This document shows, piece after piece, positions 10,430-18,498 of a DNA stretch of 64,000 nt; position 1 is the stretch's first letter; each line of letters begins with the position of its first letter. Where the stretch lies: assembly GCF_000015565.1 (NCBI RefSeq), contig NC_008786.1, forward strand, positions 3,708,501 through 3,772,500, in the 5' to 3' direction. The DNA is from Verminephrobacter eiseniae EF01-2 (lineage in GTDB: Bacteria; Pseudomonadota; Gammaproteobacteria; Burkholderiales; Burkholderiaceae_C). Both the position numbers and the translations under genes were made by a program. The notes under the pieces are model-generated. The model ran no database searches and was not told the origin of the DNA. It saw only the letters and a list, made by a program, of their open reading frames with translations.

Positions 10430-11257
10430 TCAATTGCTGAGCGGAAGCGATGTCGCTGGCATCGACGGCAGATCGACCTGCAGCCACTTCTTGTAGAGCT
10501 TGTTCAGCCCACCGTTGTCGACGTACTTGCCGACGAAGGTGTTCACGCCTTTGAGAAGCTCTGGCCGGCCCAAGCGCATCGCGGGGGCCATGTACTGCTG
10601 GCGCAGCACCAACTTGTTTTCGTATTCGCCGTTGGTGCGCTGGTCGATTCGTTGAGCGATGGTCGTGGCGCATCCCAGTGCGTCGACCTGGCCCGAGAGC
10701 AGCGCCTGCATGGCCGATGCGTCATCATCGAAGCGACGGATCTCGGCGCCCTCGGGCGCCACCGCCGTTAGCGCGGTGTCTTGCGTGCTCGCACGTGCGA
10801 CAGCAATGCGAACGCCCTTCAGGTCGGCCGGAGTCTTGATCGAAAGCTTCTTGTGGCCATACAGCACGATGGTGGCTGCACTGTGAGGCCGGGAGAACTG
10901 AACTTGCTTGGCGCGCTCCGGGGTTGGCGCGAACGACGCAATCAGCAGGTCCACCTTGTTCGTCAGCAGGAAGGGGATCCGGTTCGGGCCCGTGACGGGC
11001 ACCAAGTTGAGTCTGACACCCCAATCCTTTGCCAAGAGCTTAGCGACATCAGCGTCGTAGCCGTCGGGCTGATTCGAGTTGTCGACAGTGCCGTACGGCG
11101 GAAAATCCACCAGAACGCCAATCGTCACCGTGCCCTTCTTCTTGATTTCTTCGACGCTCTGCGCACTTGCGTTCAAGGCGTGCGAAGACAGAAGCGCTCC
11201 GCAGAGTGCTGCGGTAGCAAAGTTGAACAGTCGGCGGCGTGCCATGAGATCGAACAT
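10430..11257 (-). CDS. Polar amino-acid ABC transporter periplasmic binding protein
   Basis: A 275-residue SBP family 3 receptor. It begins with a basic region MARRRLF and a hydrophobic core ending [11 protein letters not shown], a signal peptide. The mature protein has [44 protein letters not shown], and [21 protein letters not shown], all typical of glutamine/histidine/arginine-type receptors. The ligand-binding Arg/Asp set cannot be assigned. The gene sits between permease and ATPase with a 35-base gap to the latter. Confidence 0.92.
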   Translation of the reverse strand: MFDLMARRRLFNFATAALCGALLSSHALNASAQSVEEIKKKGTVTIGVLVDFPPYGTVDNSNQPDGYDADVAKLLAKDWGVRLNLVPVTGPNRIPFLLTNKVDLLIASFAPTPERAKQVQFSRPHSAATIVLYGHKKLSIKTPADLKGVRIAVARASTQDTALTAVAPEGAEIRRFDDDASAMQALLSGQVDALGCATTIAQRIDQRTNGEYENKLVLRQQYMAPAMRLGRPELLKGVNTFVGKYVDNGGLNKLYKKWLQVDLPSMPATSLPLSN

Positions 11258-11316
11258 GATGTTCCTGATAGGTTGATGGCAAAAAGGTGTAATGCGCGAT
11301 CCGGCGCGATCCGGCG

Positions 11317-11970
11317 CTATCGGGTGGTGGCGAGCTTCAATTGCCGCTCCATTCGACCCGCCAGCAACGAAAGTGGCCAGCACAAGGCGAAGTAGATCGC
11401 CCCGACCACACTGAAGACGATCAGCGGCTGGAAGGTGGCGTTGTTGATGATCTGCCCGGCCCGGGTGATCTCGGTGAAGCCGATGATCGCGGCGAGGGAC
11501 GTGCCTTTGAGTACCTGCACCAGGTAGCCAACGGTCGGGGGCAAGGCGATTTGCCAAGCCTGCGGCAAGACGACGAGGCGCATTCGCGGGACGTAATTCA
11601 GACCCAGCGCGTAGGCCGCTTCCCATTGACCTTTGGGAATGGCCTGAATACAGCCACGCCAGATCTCGCCGAGGAATGCGCTGGTGTTCAGAATCAATGC
11701 GATGCTGGCAGCGAGCCACGGGCTCACTTCAAATCCCAGGATCGGCGCGCCGAAGAAAGCAAGGAACAGTTGCATCAGCAGGGGCGTGCCCTGGAATACC
11801 TGCGTGAAGGCGGTGGAGAGTCGCACCAGAACCACGTTGCCTGAAGTCCGCGAAAGCGCGATGGCAAGGCCGCCTATCGCACCGCCGATGAAGGCAACGA
11901 GCGAGAGCAGAACCGTCCACTGTGCCGCTTGCAGGATGAACCAGACATCGCCCAATCCGAATGTACGCAT
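11317..11970 (-). CDS. Polar amino-acid ABC transporter permease
   Basis: A HisM/GlnP-type permease of 217 residues with about five membrane spans. The EAA loop reads QAIPKGQWEAAYALGLNYVPRMRLVVLPQAWQIALPP, typical of the His/Glu/Gln/Arg/opine family. A good ribosome-binding site (AGGAG) precedes the ATG at 11970. Nine bases separate it from the upstream permease gene; together they should make the membrane heterodimer of this importer. Confidence 0.93.
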   Translation of the reverse strand: MRTFGLGDVWFILQAAQWTVLLSLVAFIGGAIGGLAIALSRTSGNVVLVRLSTAFTQVFQGTPLLMQLFLAFFGAPILGFEVSPWLAASIALILNTSAFLGEIWRGCIQAIPKGQWEAAYALGLNYVPRMRLVVLPQAWQIALPPTVGYLVQVLKGTSLAAIIGFTEITRAGQIINNATFQPLIVFSVVGAIYFALCWPLSLLAGRMERQLKLATTR

Positions 11971-11979
11971 GGAGTCTCC

Positions 11980-12651
11980 TCAGCGGCGATCCGGGTACGA
12001 CAACGAGCGGCGCTCGATCGTCCGGAAGATGAAGGAAAAGATCAACGCCAGCGACAAATAGATCGCCGTCACGACGATATAGATCTCGAAGCTGCGGAAC
12101 GTCCGGGACTGGAGGTTCGCCGCAACGGACGTGAGGTCATCGGCAGAAATCACCGACACCACGCTCGATGTGAGCATGAGCAAAATGAACTGGCTCGACA
12201 GCGCCGGGAAGATTGCCCTCAGGGCGGGTTTGAGCACCACCAATCGGAAGATCTGGTGCGCCTTCAGGTTGAGTGCGAGACCTGCCTCGATCTGGCCCTT
12301 GGGGATGGATTCAATGCCCGCGCGAATGATCTCGGTGGCATAGGCGCCCAGGTTCACCACCATCGCAATGAGTGCGGCAGTGTGTGGCGACCACCGCAGC
12401 CCGATTGCGGGCAGGGCAAAGAAAAAGAAGAAAAGCTGAACCAGGAACGGCGTGTTCCGAATGAGCTCGATGTACGCATTCACGACGAGGCGCACGGGCA
12501 GCGGACCGGAGGTCTTTCCCCACGCGCATGCAATGGCAACGATAAGGCCCAGAACGGTTGCACTCAGCGACAACTCCAGGGTCATCAAAGTGCCCTTGAG
12601 CAGCAGTGGCCAAGCGGCGAACACGGCGCCGAATTCGAATTGGTAGTTCAC
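11980..12651 (-). CDS. Polar amino-acid ABC transporter permease
   Basis: First gene of the minus-strand importer operon, 223 residues. The EAA loop is ESIPKGQIEAGLALNLKAHQIFRLVVLKPALRAIFPAL, and VNAYIELIRNTPFLVQLFF is the conserved N-terminal transmembrane segment. The start is GTG at 12651 and its ribosome-binding site is weak. The divergent LacI-family gene starts 230 bases away, and the palindrome at 12754-12769 lies between the two. Confidence 0.92.
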   Translation of the reverse strand: MNYQFEFGAVFAAWPLLLKGTLMTLELSLSATVLGLIVAIACAWGKTSGPLPVRLVVNAYIELIRNTPFLVQLFFFFFALPAIGLRWSPHTAALIAMVVNLGAYATEIIRAGIESIPKGQIEAGLALNLKAHQIFRLVVLKPALRAIFPALSSQFILLMLTSSVVSVISADDLTSVAANLQSRTFRSFEIYIVVTAIYLSLALIFSFIFRTIERRSLSYPDRR

Positions 12652-12753
12652 TGGGAAGGCCTCTGGCCGCTTGCTGACGCAGCGGGAAAGGACGCCAGAT
12701 CATGAAAGATCATGTCTTGCTCTCCTGGCTGTTAGAACGGTCTGACATTAATT

Positions 12754-12769
12754 ATTGGATCGTTCCAAT
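12754..12769. promoter_or_regulatory. Probable LacI-family operator between the amino-acid ABC operon and its regulator
   Basis: ATTGGA and TCCAAT form a perfect inverted repeat around the 4-base centre TCGT. It lies 103 bases upstream of the permease start and 112 bases upstream of the LacI-type gene, in an AT-rich stretch that would hold both promoters. LacI/PurR-family dimers bind palindromes of this length. That this regulator is the ligand is inferred from position. Confidence 0.6.
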
Positions 12770-12880
12770 ACGAGGTCAATCGAAAATAGGGTAAACACTG
12801 AGTCAGCCCTTCGCTGCCGAGTAAGCACGCCAACGGATGTGAAGCATCTTGCGTAAAGTGCGGGGGCTGTTTAGACCATC

Positions 12881-13906
12881 ATGCGAAATCCAAATTCGAC
12901 TCACCCCGTCACGATCCTTGACGTCGCCGCAGAGGCAAATCTTTCCAAGTCCACTGTTTCGCTCGTGCTGAAGGGCAGTCCATTGATTCCGGCGGAAACC
13001 GCCGACCGGGTCAGGGCGGCTGCCAGCAAGCTCGGATACGTCTACAACAGCCGGGCCGGCGAGTTGCGTGATGGCACTTCCAAGACCATTGGTGTCGTCG
13101 TCAACGATCTTGCCAATCCGTTCTTCGCTGAAATCCTCGTCGGCGTCGAGCGGAAACTCGTCGAGGCCGGGTACATCGTGTTGATGGCGCACACGAATGA
13201 AGACGTTGATCGGCAGGAACAAGTCTTGCAAACCATGAGGGAGCAAGGTGCTGCCGGTATCGTGCTTTGTCCCGCGTACGGAACACCCCGCACGCTCACG
13301 AAGGAAGTGGAAGCCTGGGGCATCCCTTTGGTGGTGATGGTTCGGACACTGGGCCCGGGCAAGTACGACTTTGCTGGTGGCGACAACGAGCGCGGAATCT
13401 ATGTGGCGACCAAGCATCTACTTGACGCGGGACACGAGCGCATCGGTTTTCTCGGTGGATTGGCGGGCGTTGTGCTTGAACAGCGACTGAACGGTTTCAG
13501 GACGGCGCTTGCGGAGCGAAAGCTGAGGTTCGACGAAGAACTGGTGGTGCGGGCGAAACCGACCCGGCAAAGCGGCTATGAGACGATGTGTGCGTTGCTC
13601 GACATAAAACCTCGGCCCACCGCGGCTGTTTGCTACAACGACGTTGTGGCTTTCGGCGCAATGTCTGCGTTGGGAGAGCGAGGGATGCACGCCGGCCGGG
13701 ACTTCGCTTTGACTGGATTCGACAACGTTCAAGACGCAGCACATTCGAATCCGCCCTTGACCACGGTGGACATCCGTCCGGGCGCATTGGGTGAGCAAGC
13801 GGCCTCGATTTTGTTGAGCCGCATTCAGACGCCAGGCCAAGCACGCCAAATGTTTTTGGCAAAACCACAACTGGTCGTGCGAAAGTCGACGGGCGCCGTT
13901 GCATAA
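12881..13906 (+). CDS. LacI-family transcriptional regulator
   Basis: A 341-residue repressor with the LacI helix-turn-helix VTILDVAAEANLSKSTVSLVLKGSPLIPAETADRVRAAASKLGYVYNSRA at residues 10-60. A periplasmic-binding-protein-like effector domain follows: TIGVVVNDLANPFFAEILVGVE, GDNERGIYVATKHLLDAGHERIGFLGG, and FALTGFDNVQDAAHSNPPLTTVDI. It is transcribed away from the polar amino-acid ABC operon and probably controls it and itself through the palindrome at 12754. Its effector is unknown; most LacI members bind sugars or purines. Confidence 0.92.
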   Translation: MRNPNSTHPVTILDVAAEANLSKSTVSLVLKGSPLIPAETADRVRAAASKLGYVYNSRAGELRDGTSKTIGVVVNDLANPFFAEILVGVERKLVEAGYIVLMAHTNEDVDRQEQVLQTMREQGAAGIVLCPAYGTPRTLTKEVEAWGIPLVVMVRTLGPGKYDFAGGDNERGIYVATKHLLDAGHERIGFLGGLAGVVLEQRLNGFRTALAERKLRFDEELVVRAKPTRQSGYETMCALLDIKPRPTAAVCYNDVVAFGAMSALGERGMHAGRDFALTGFDNVQDAAHSNPPLTTVDIRPGALGEQAASILLSRIQTPGQARQMFLAKPQLVVRKSTGAVA

Positions 13907-13909
13907 CCC

Positions 13910-14589
13910 GAATCCAGGGCGAACCTCATCGGCGAGCGGTTCGGGGTGCAATACAGCGTGGGCCATTTGTGGCGCCTGCTACGTCGGCTGGGCTTTTCCT
14001 GCCAGAAGCCAGAGAAACGCGCCCTGCAACGCAACGAGCCGGAGATCGTTCGGTGCAAGCGGCATGGCTGGCCTGCGCTCAAAAAAAGCCCAGCGAGAAG
14101 GCCGCAGCATCGTCTTCATCGACGAATCCGGCTTGAGCGAACGGCCCAGCGTTGCACGCACCTGGAGTCTGCGTGGACGACACGCCGATTCTTCGGCACA
14201 GCTTCACCCGGAAGCAACTCTCGGCCATTGCTGCTCTGTCCTTCAGACAGTTTTACTTTTGCTTCTTTGCCGGGGCCATTCGCACGGAGCAGATCATCGA
14301 ATTTCTCGGGGCACTCGGGCGCCACATGGAAAAACCACTGCTCATCGTCCGGGATGGCGCGGCAATTCATCGCAGCCGCAAACTCAACGCATGGCAGGAG
14401 GGGCTGAACGGACATATCGCGCTTGCACGTCTGCCTTGCCTACGCCCCGAAACTCAATCCGGTGGAAGCGATCTGGGCCTCAACACGATTGGCGAAGTGG
14501 GGCCATTCGCTCGCAATCGGCTCAAGTCCATGCAACGGCGACCTGCTCTGATCAACGCTTTCTGGAAACAGGCTGAACTGAATTTTTGA
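13910..14589 (+). pseudogene. IS630-family transposase remnant (multiple frames)
   Basis: Three forward frames carry pieces of one IS630 transposase. The first is QYSVGHLWRLLRRLGFSCQKP to GWPALKK, the second GRSIVFIDESGLSERP with the DDE aspartate, and the third LSAIAALSFRQFYFCFFAGAIRTEQIIEFL and LLIVRDGAAIHRS with the second Asp. The last frame ends at 14589. The first frame change sits at a run of seven A at 14081-14087. Another change follows RTWSLRG. No terminal repeats or start are recognisable. A 185-bp relative lies at 45505-45690. Confidence 0.8.
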
Positions 14590-14591
14590 TG

Positions 14592-14818
14592 TCATCCATT
14601 TATGCGATGACCAATAGAAATTGGGGCTAATGGGAAATGTCGGTTCAACGCTGATTGGGGCAATGGGTGGTTGCAGCGCCACGTAACGCAGCAAAGTCTG
14701 CTCCAAGTCCTGGCCCGATTCAAAGCGGTGCGGACGTCGCCAATGCGTCCATTGAAACGCCCTACCATGCCATTGGTCTTGGGCGTTCCGGGCTGGGTCA
14801 GACGGAGCTCAATACCTG
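14592..14818 (-). pseudogene. IS481-family transposase C-terminal fragment
   Basis: The minus strand encodes GIELRLTQPGTPKTNGMVGRFNGRI followed in other frames by LEQTLLRYVAL-like and PQSALN segments. TPxTNGMVERFNGRI is the hallmark around the catalytic Glu of IS481 transposases; here the residue before RFNGRI is Gly instead of Glu, so the catalytic acid is lost. Only about 75 residues remain, with at least one frameshift. The fragment is fused directly to the decayed zeta toxin gene upstream on the same strand. Confidence 0.65.
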
Positions 14819-15243
14819 CACCATCTTCTCCATCGCGGCGGGCTCGCGCGATGTCTGGTCGATGATGATGTTGCGCCGCCCGACCACGCCACCGCACAGC
14901 CGCCGCGTGGCCCACGGCCCGCAATCGTCGGCGCACATCAGCTGCGTGTAGTCCGGGTGGTAGGCTCGCATCTTGTCGGCGTCCACCAGCACATAGCCAC
15001 TCTCGCGGAACCGGCCAGTGGCCATCGCCATGAGGCCGGCTTGCCGGAACCTGGCTGGCCGCCCGTGATGATCGCGCAGGGCGGCCCCTGCGGCTTACTG
15101 GTTCCACTGCCCGATCTTTGCAGCGTCCGGATTGGCCCCTTTCCTTGTCGTGGACGAGGCTCGGTGCGCACTGCCATCATGAAGCCGACGGTTTCCCGGG
15201 CGATTCCGTAGAGGTTCAGGCGCTCCTGGGAGGGGATGTTCAT
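14819..15243 (-). pseudogene. Zeta-toxin (PezT-like) gene, truncated and frameshifted
   Basis: The frame from the ATG at 15243 gives MNIPSQERLNLYGIARETVGFMM and then AIITGGQPGSGK, the Walker A motif of zeta toxins (UDP-sugar kinases). A frameshift just after the lysine moves the remainder to another frame: ATGRFRESGYVLVDADKMRAYHPDYTQLM, then GRRNIIIDQTSREPAAMEKM, all characteristic zeta segments. Residues between MCADD and GPWATR also appear deleted. The C-terminal half is replaced by the IS481 fragment. No epsilon/PezA partner is adjacent, so the toxin is dead. Confidence 0.72.
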
Positions 15244-15319
15244 TTCAGATTCCCCCATCATATTGGTGACGGCCGCAGCGCCTGGTCAACTCGGGCCGCG
15301 TCACCACAGTGCCTGCGAG

Positions 15320-15667
15320 TCAGGCAAAGACCACATCAAGCCGCCCAGCAGCGCGCGCACGGGTGCGCCGGGCCGGGCCGACCACGATTTGCACGTCGCG
15401 GCCCAGCAGGTTCAGGCATTCGAGCATCTTGGCCTGGCTGATGCCCCGGAACTGGCCGCGCAGCATCTTGGACAGCTTGGGCTGAGGCATCCCCAGCACC
15501 TCGGCGGCCTGCTGCTGCGTCCAGCGGCGCGACTTGATGATTTCTTCGATCTTCATGGCGAGATGGCACTTGACCAACATTTCCTCGGCATCCGGCATTC
15601 CCAGGTCGGCATACACGTTGCCCGAGCTTTCTTCAATCTCGATGCCGTCGATCACGCGCGTTTTCAT
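15320..15667 (-). CDS. XRE-family antitoxin of a RelE/HigB-type toxin-antitoxin pair
   Basis: A 115-residue protein with a central helix-turn-helix: MKIEEIIKSRRWTQQQAAEVLGMPQPKLSKMLRGQFRGISQAKMLECLNLLGRDVQIVV. This matches the XRE antitoxins paired with phage-derived Gp49-like/HigB toxins. The start overlaps the last 35 bases of the toxin gene, in the toxin-first order typical of these pairs. The reading frame is intact while its toxin is frameshifted. The last 20 residues (RRTRARAAGRLDVVFA) are compositionally odd and may read into foreign sequence. Confidence 0.8.
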   Translation of the reverse strand: MKTRVIDGIEIEESSGNVYADLGMPDAEEMLVKCHLAMKIEEIIKSRRWTQQQAAEVLGMPQPKLSKMLRGQFRGISQAKMLECLNLLGRDVQIVVGPARRTRARAAGRLDVVFA

Positions 15668-16029
15668 CGGCCAGCTCCTTTGCCAGTGCCTCGGCCACTT
15701 TCAACCTGGCACGAATGATGTCCATGTCCTCTTTCGGCGTGGCGATCCCGCGTTTGCTCTTTTTCTGGAAGCCATGCAGGACGATCACCATGCCCGCGAA
15801 CTTCACCGTATAGACGGCTGCCGTCGGCGTCGTCCTCGACGACCTCCAGGACGCCCGCGCCGCCGAAGCCTCGAAGCGACTTGACCGCCCCGTGCTTGCC
15901 GCCAAACTGCGCCACCAGCAGCGCCTTGCCGAAAGTGCCCTGCACCTTGTCGGGCAGGTCTTTCATGTCCCGCCACGATCTGCCAATCCAATACAAGGGT
16001 TTTGCAGTGGGTGGTGGTGTTCTCGGCAT
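15633..16029 (-). pseudogene. RelE/HigB (Gp49-like) toxin gene, frameshifted
   Basis: From the ATG at 16029 the frame reads PLYWIGRSWRDMKDLPDKVQGTFGKAL and KSLRGFGGAGVLEVVEDD, the first half of a Gp49-like mRNA-interferase toxin. The second half lies in the next frame: AVYTVKFAGMVIVLHGFQKKSKRGIATPKEDMDIIRARL, ending at 15633. The join is near 15825, consistent with loss of a base or a few bases around the expected GxxYR. One lesion explains the break. Toxin activity should be lost while the antitoxin gene downstream remains open. Confidence 0.78.
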
Positions 16030-16130
16030 GGCTCGATTATGCCCTTTTGGGTCTAAAAATCAATCCAGCGGCAGGGCCGTGCTGGCATCGTGAAATAGGG
16101 GTCGTCTCAGAAAACGGAAAATAAAGCACG

Positions 16131-16293
16131 CTAAGCGTGCGTGGAGGCTGGCACCCAGCGGTATAGCGTCGGAATGGACACGCCGAGGTTCTTGGCCACG
16201 TCCTTGGGCGGCACACCGCTGGCCAGCAGCTTCTTGGCCGACTCGATCTTGCTGTCAGTCATCTTCGGCTTGCGCCCGCCTTTGCGGCCGAGC
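16131..16293 (-). pseudogene. Tn3-family resolvase (TnpR) C-terminal fragment
   Basis: The minus strand reads GRKGGRKPKMTDSKIESAKKLLASGVPPKDVAKNLGVSIPTLYRWVPA and stops at 16131, inside the transposon terminal repeat. This is the linker and Hin-like helix-turn-helix of a serine resolvase. The catalytic domain with the active serine is missing. Upstream sequence 16294-16400 does not continue the family and I cannot identify it. Confidence 0.75.
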
Positions 16294-16674
16294 TGCTACA
16301 CCGAGCGCAAGGCGCTGGCCTGCTGTAACTGGTAGGTCGTGAATTGGCGCTTGAGGCCCACCAGTGAGAGCAGCAAATCAGGCCACCATGCCAACTGCAC
16401 CCAACCCTCGCCCTCGTGGTACTGGCAGCGGCCCACCCACCGCATATCGTTGCGGATGGGCTTCAAGGCATGCCCTTACACACAACTTCCCCCGCATCCT
16501 GAAGCAAGCGCATATGCTCAACACCCTGCACATAATCCCTGACCCGGGCAAAGCCAAGCTGTGGATAACTGGATGCCGTCGTAGAGCCCGCTGCATCCCT
16601 CTACACACCGCCCCCGGCTTCGCCAGTGGGAGAAAGGCGGCTATGCCGCATGGGGCCATTGACCGCCCTCACTT

Positions 16675-16697
16675 TTTGTATTACAGTGAAATACAAA
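16675..16697. promoter_or_regulatory. Probable DinJ/YafQ operator
   Basis: TTTGTATT (16675-16682) and AATACAAA (16690-16697) form a perfect inverted repeat with a seven-base spacer, ending 11 bases before the DinJ ATG and overlapping its AAAGGAGG ribosome-binding site. Antitoxins of this family autoregulate by binding such palindromes. The assignment is by position and symmetry. Confidence 0.6.
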
Positions 16698-16708
16698 GGA
16701 GGTGCATC

Positions 16709-16972
16709 ATGGCCGTTAGCCGTATGGTTCAAGCCCGCGTTCCGGGCGACATTCAGGACATTGCAAACCAAGTTATCGAGGCTTCTGGCCTGACGGTGAG
16801 CGATGTTGTGCGCGTGCTCATGACCCGCATTGCTCGGGACAAGATCATCCCGCCCGGCCTGTTCCAGCCCAACGCCGAAACGCTGGCAGCCTTCGCCGAG
16901 GTCGAGCGCGGTGGCCTCCAGCGGTTTGATTCGGTTGATGCTCTGTTCGCCGATCTTCATGCGGAAGATTGA
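16709..16972 (+). CDS. dinJ: DinJ/RelB-family antitoxin
   Basis: An 87-residue antitoxin with an N-terminal ribbon-helix-helix domain: MVQARVPGDIQDIANQVIEASGLTVSDVVRVLMTRIARDKIIPPGLFQPNAETLAAF, typical of DinJ. It would neutralise YafQ and repress the operon through the palindrome just upstream. A strong AAAGGAGG ribosome-binding site fixes the ATG at 16709. Its 3' end overlaps the toxin gene by 14 bases. Both genes sit as a passenger inside the Tn3-family remnant. Confidence 0.88.
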   Translation: MAVSRMVQARVPGDIQDIANQVIEASGLTVSDVVRVLMTRIARDKIIPPGLFQPNAETLAAFAEVERGGLQRFDSVDALFADLHAED

Positions 16973-17261
16973 GCCGACAACTGCATTCAAGCGGGATTTC
17001 AAGCGAGAGGGAAAAGGGCCACACCGCGCCGTGTTGGACACCGATTTGAAGCAGGTCATCACGGCCTTGGCGAACGATGTACCGCTTGCAGTGAAGCACC
17101 GAGACCACCCCCTGACTGGCAACTGGAAGGACTACCGCGACTGCCACGTCCGCCCCGATTTGGTGTTGATCTATCGGCTCATGGATGGCGACGGTACAGA
17201 GGACAACCCCGCCCGTCTTGTGCTGGCGCGGCTTGGCGCGCATTCGGAGCTGGACCTCTGA
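16959..17261 (+). CDS. yafQ: YafQ-family mRNA interferase toxin
   Basis: A 100-residue RelE-superfamily ribonuclease. KHRDHPLTGNWKDYRDCHVRPDLVLIYRL carries the histidines and aspartate of the YafQ active site, and the C-terminal LARLGAHSEL supplies the last catalytic His. YafQ cleaves mRNA on the ribosome at Lys codons in E. coli. The frame is intact and every catalytic position I can check is kept, so the pair is likely functional. The ATG lies 14 bases before the antitoxin stop. Confidence 0.87.
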   Translation: MRKIEPTTAFKRDFKREGKGPHRAVLDTDLKQVITALANDVPLAVKHRDHPLTGNWKDYRDCHVRPDLVLIYRLMDGDGTEDNPARLVLARLGAHSELDL

Positions 17262-17264
17262 CGG

Positions 17265-17530
17265 TCACATGCCCATGCTGGGGCCGCTGTCCCTCTCGCG
17301 CCTGCTGCTGCGCTGCTGGGCTTCCTTGGCCTGTTCCTGCTGGTACTTGACCGCCTCGGGATGGGTGACACCGCCTTGACCATGCGGGCCACGTAGTCGG
17401 CCTCATGGCCTGCCTTGCGGGTCGGTAGCTCCGGGCTGGCCTGCTCGATGGCCCCGCCGATCTGGTCGGGGCTGAATCCCTTGCGGGCCATGTCCACCCC
17501 GATCATGTAATCGGCCTTGGACACGTCCAT
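17265..17530 (-). pseudogene. Conjugation protein (relaxase/primase-type) C-terminal fragment
   Basis: The minus strand reads YMIGVDMARKGFSPDQIGGAIEQASPELPTRKAGHEADYVARMVKA, then shifts frame into THPEAVKYQQEQAKEAQQRS and ends GPSMGM at 17265. Helical repeats of this kind (DxxMARxGFSxDQIAxAIEQASPxLxxRKxGHxxDYxARTV) are found at the C-termini of IncP-type mobilisation proteins. Exact family membership is uncertain. The fragment lies between the YafQ toxin and the tnpA remnant. Confidence 0.45.
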
Positions 17531-17539
17531 AGACGCGCC

Positions 17540-18060
17540 AAAACGCGCATTCCACCTCGATCAAGCAGGGCACAGTGACGGCCTCGCTGATGCTGCGCAA
17601 GCTCGGCAGCTATCCGCGTCAGAACGGCCTGGCCGTGGCGCTGCGCGAGCTGGGCCGTATCGAGCGCACGCTGTTCATCCTGGACTGGCTGCAAGGCGTC
17701 GAGTTGCGCCGCCGGGTGCATGCCGGGCTGAACAAGGGGGAAGCGCGCAACGCGCTGGCCCGCGCCGTGTTCTTCAACCGCCTGGGCGAAATCCGCGACC
17801 GCAGTTTCGAGCAGCAGCGCTACCGTGCCAGCGGCCTCAATCTGGTGACGGCGGCCATCGTGTTGTGGAACACGGTCTATCTGGAGCGGGCAGCGCATGG
17901 GCTGCGTGGCAACGGTCATGTCGTGGATGATGCGCTGTTGCAGTACCTGTCGCCGTTGGGCTGGGAGCACATCAACCTGACCGGCGATTACCTCTGGCGC
18001 AGCAGCGCCAAGGTCGGCGCGGGCAAGTTCCGACCGCTACGACCACTGCCACCGGCTTAG
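17540..18060 (+). pseudogene. Tn3-family transposase (TnpA) C-terminal fragment
   Basis: About 170 residues from [40 protein letters not shown] to [33 protein letters not shown]. This is the C-terminal end of a roughly 1000-residue DDE transposase, including the [33 protein letters not shown] block that contains the catalytic Glu. No start or upstream domains are present. The stop TAG lies in the right 38-bp repeat, the native arrangement. Confidence 0.88.
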
Positions 18061-18094
18061 CGTGCTTTATTTTCCGTTTTCTGAGACGACCCCG

Positions 18095-18476
18095 ATGAGA
18101 CTGAAACGCCTTACCCCGCAAGCCTTTGACCGCGCTGCCGCCGACACCCGCATGGGCGACCAAAGCCCGTGAAATGGCGCGTGCCGTGCTGGTGGATGGA
18201 CGTGCCCAAGTGGACGTGGCCACCGAGTACGGTATGAGCAAGCAACGTGTCAGCGGAGCCGTGGCCACTATCGAGCGGGCATACAAGAAAACCACGACGC
18301 CGGGCGTGAGTTCCATTCGCGTGGAGCAGGATCTTCCTGAAGCCTTGGCGCTTGAGCTGGCCGCTTTGGCCGAAGCAATGAAAGGGTGCGACGACGCGGC
18401 CAAATGCGCCGAGGCGCTGGATAAGGCCACGAACGCCGTGCGCAAGGCCGCCAAGCTATTGAAGGCCGCGCCATGA
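18095..18476 (+). pseudogene. KorA/TrfB-like plasmid repressor, probably frameshifted near its start
   Basis: From 18126 the frame reads ARAVLVDGRAQVDVATEYGMSKQRVSGAVATIERAYKK, a helix-turn-helix resembling TrfB/KorA repressors of IncP-type plasmids, then a helical tail to residue 117. The expected N-terminus MRLKRLTPQAFDRA starts at ATG 18095 but is one base out of register, the switch lying near 18130. A TTG start at 18126 would give an intact shortened protein as an alternative. An ATG at 18473 overlaps the stop as korA overlaps incC in RK2, but that frame closes after 20 codons. Confidence 0.6.
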
Positions 18477-18498
18477 TCTACGCGATCAACCAAGACGA

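Larger units (their letters stand above)
16098..18093. mobile_element. Tn3-family transposon remnant bounded by perfect 38-bp inverted repeats
   Basis: Bases 16098-16135 begin GGGGTCGTCTCAGAAAACGG and end in ACGCTAAG; 18056-18093 is the exact reverse complement. This is a Tn21-type terminus of the Tn3 family. Inside, in order, are the 3' end of a resolvase gene, an intact DinJ/YafQ pair, a conjugation-gene fragment and the 3' end of tnpA, whose stop codon lies inside the right repeat. The five bases flanking each side (AAATA and GATGA) differ, so there is no target duplication. The element is too short to transpose alone but could be mobilised in trans. Confidence 0.85.
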
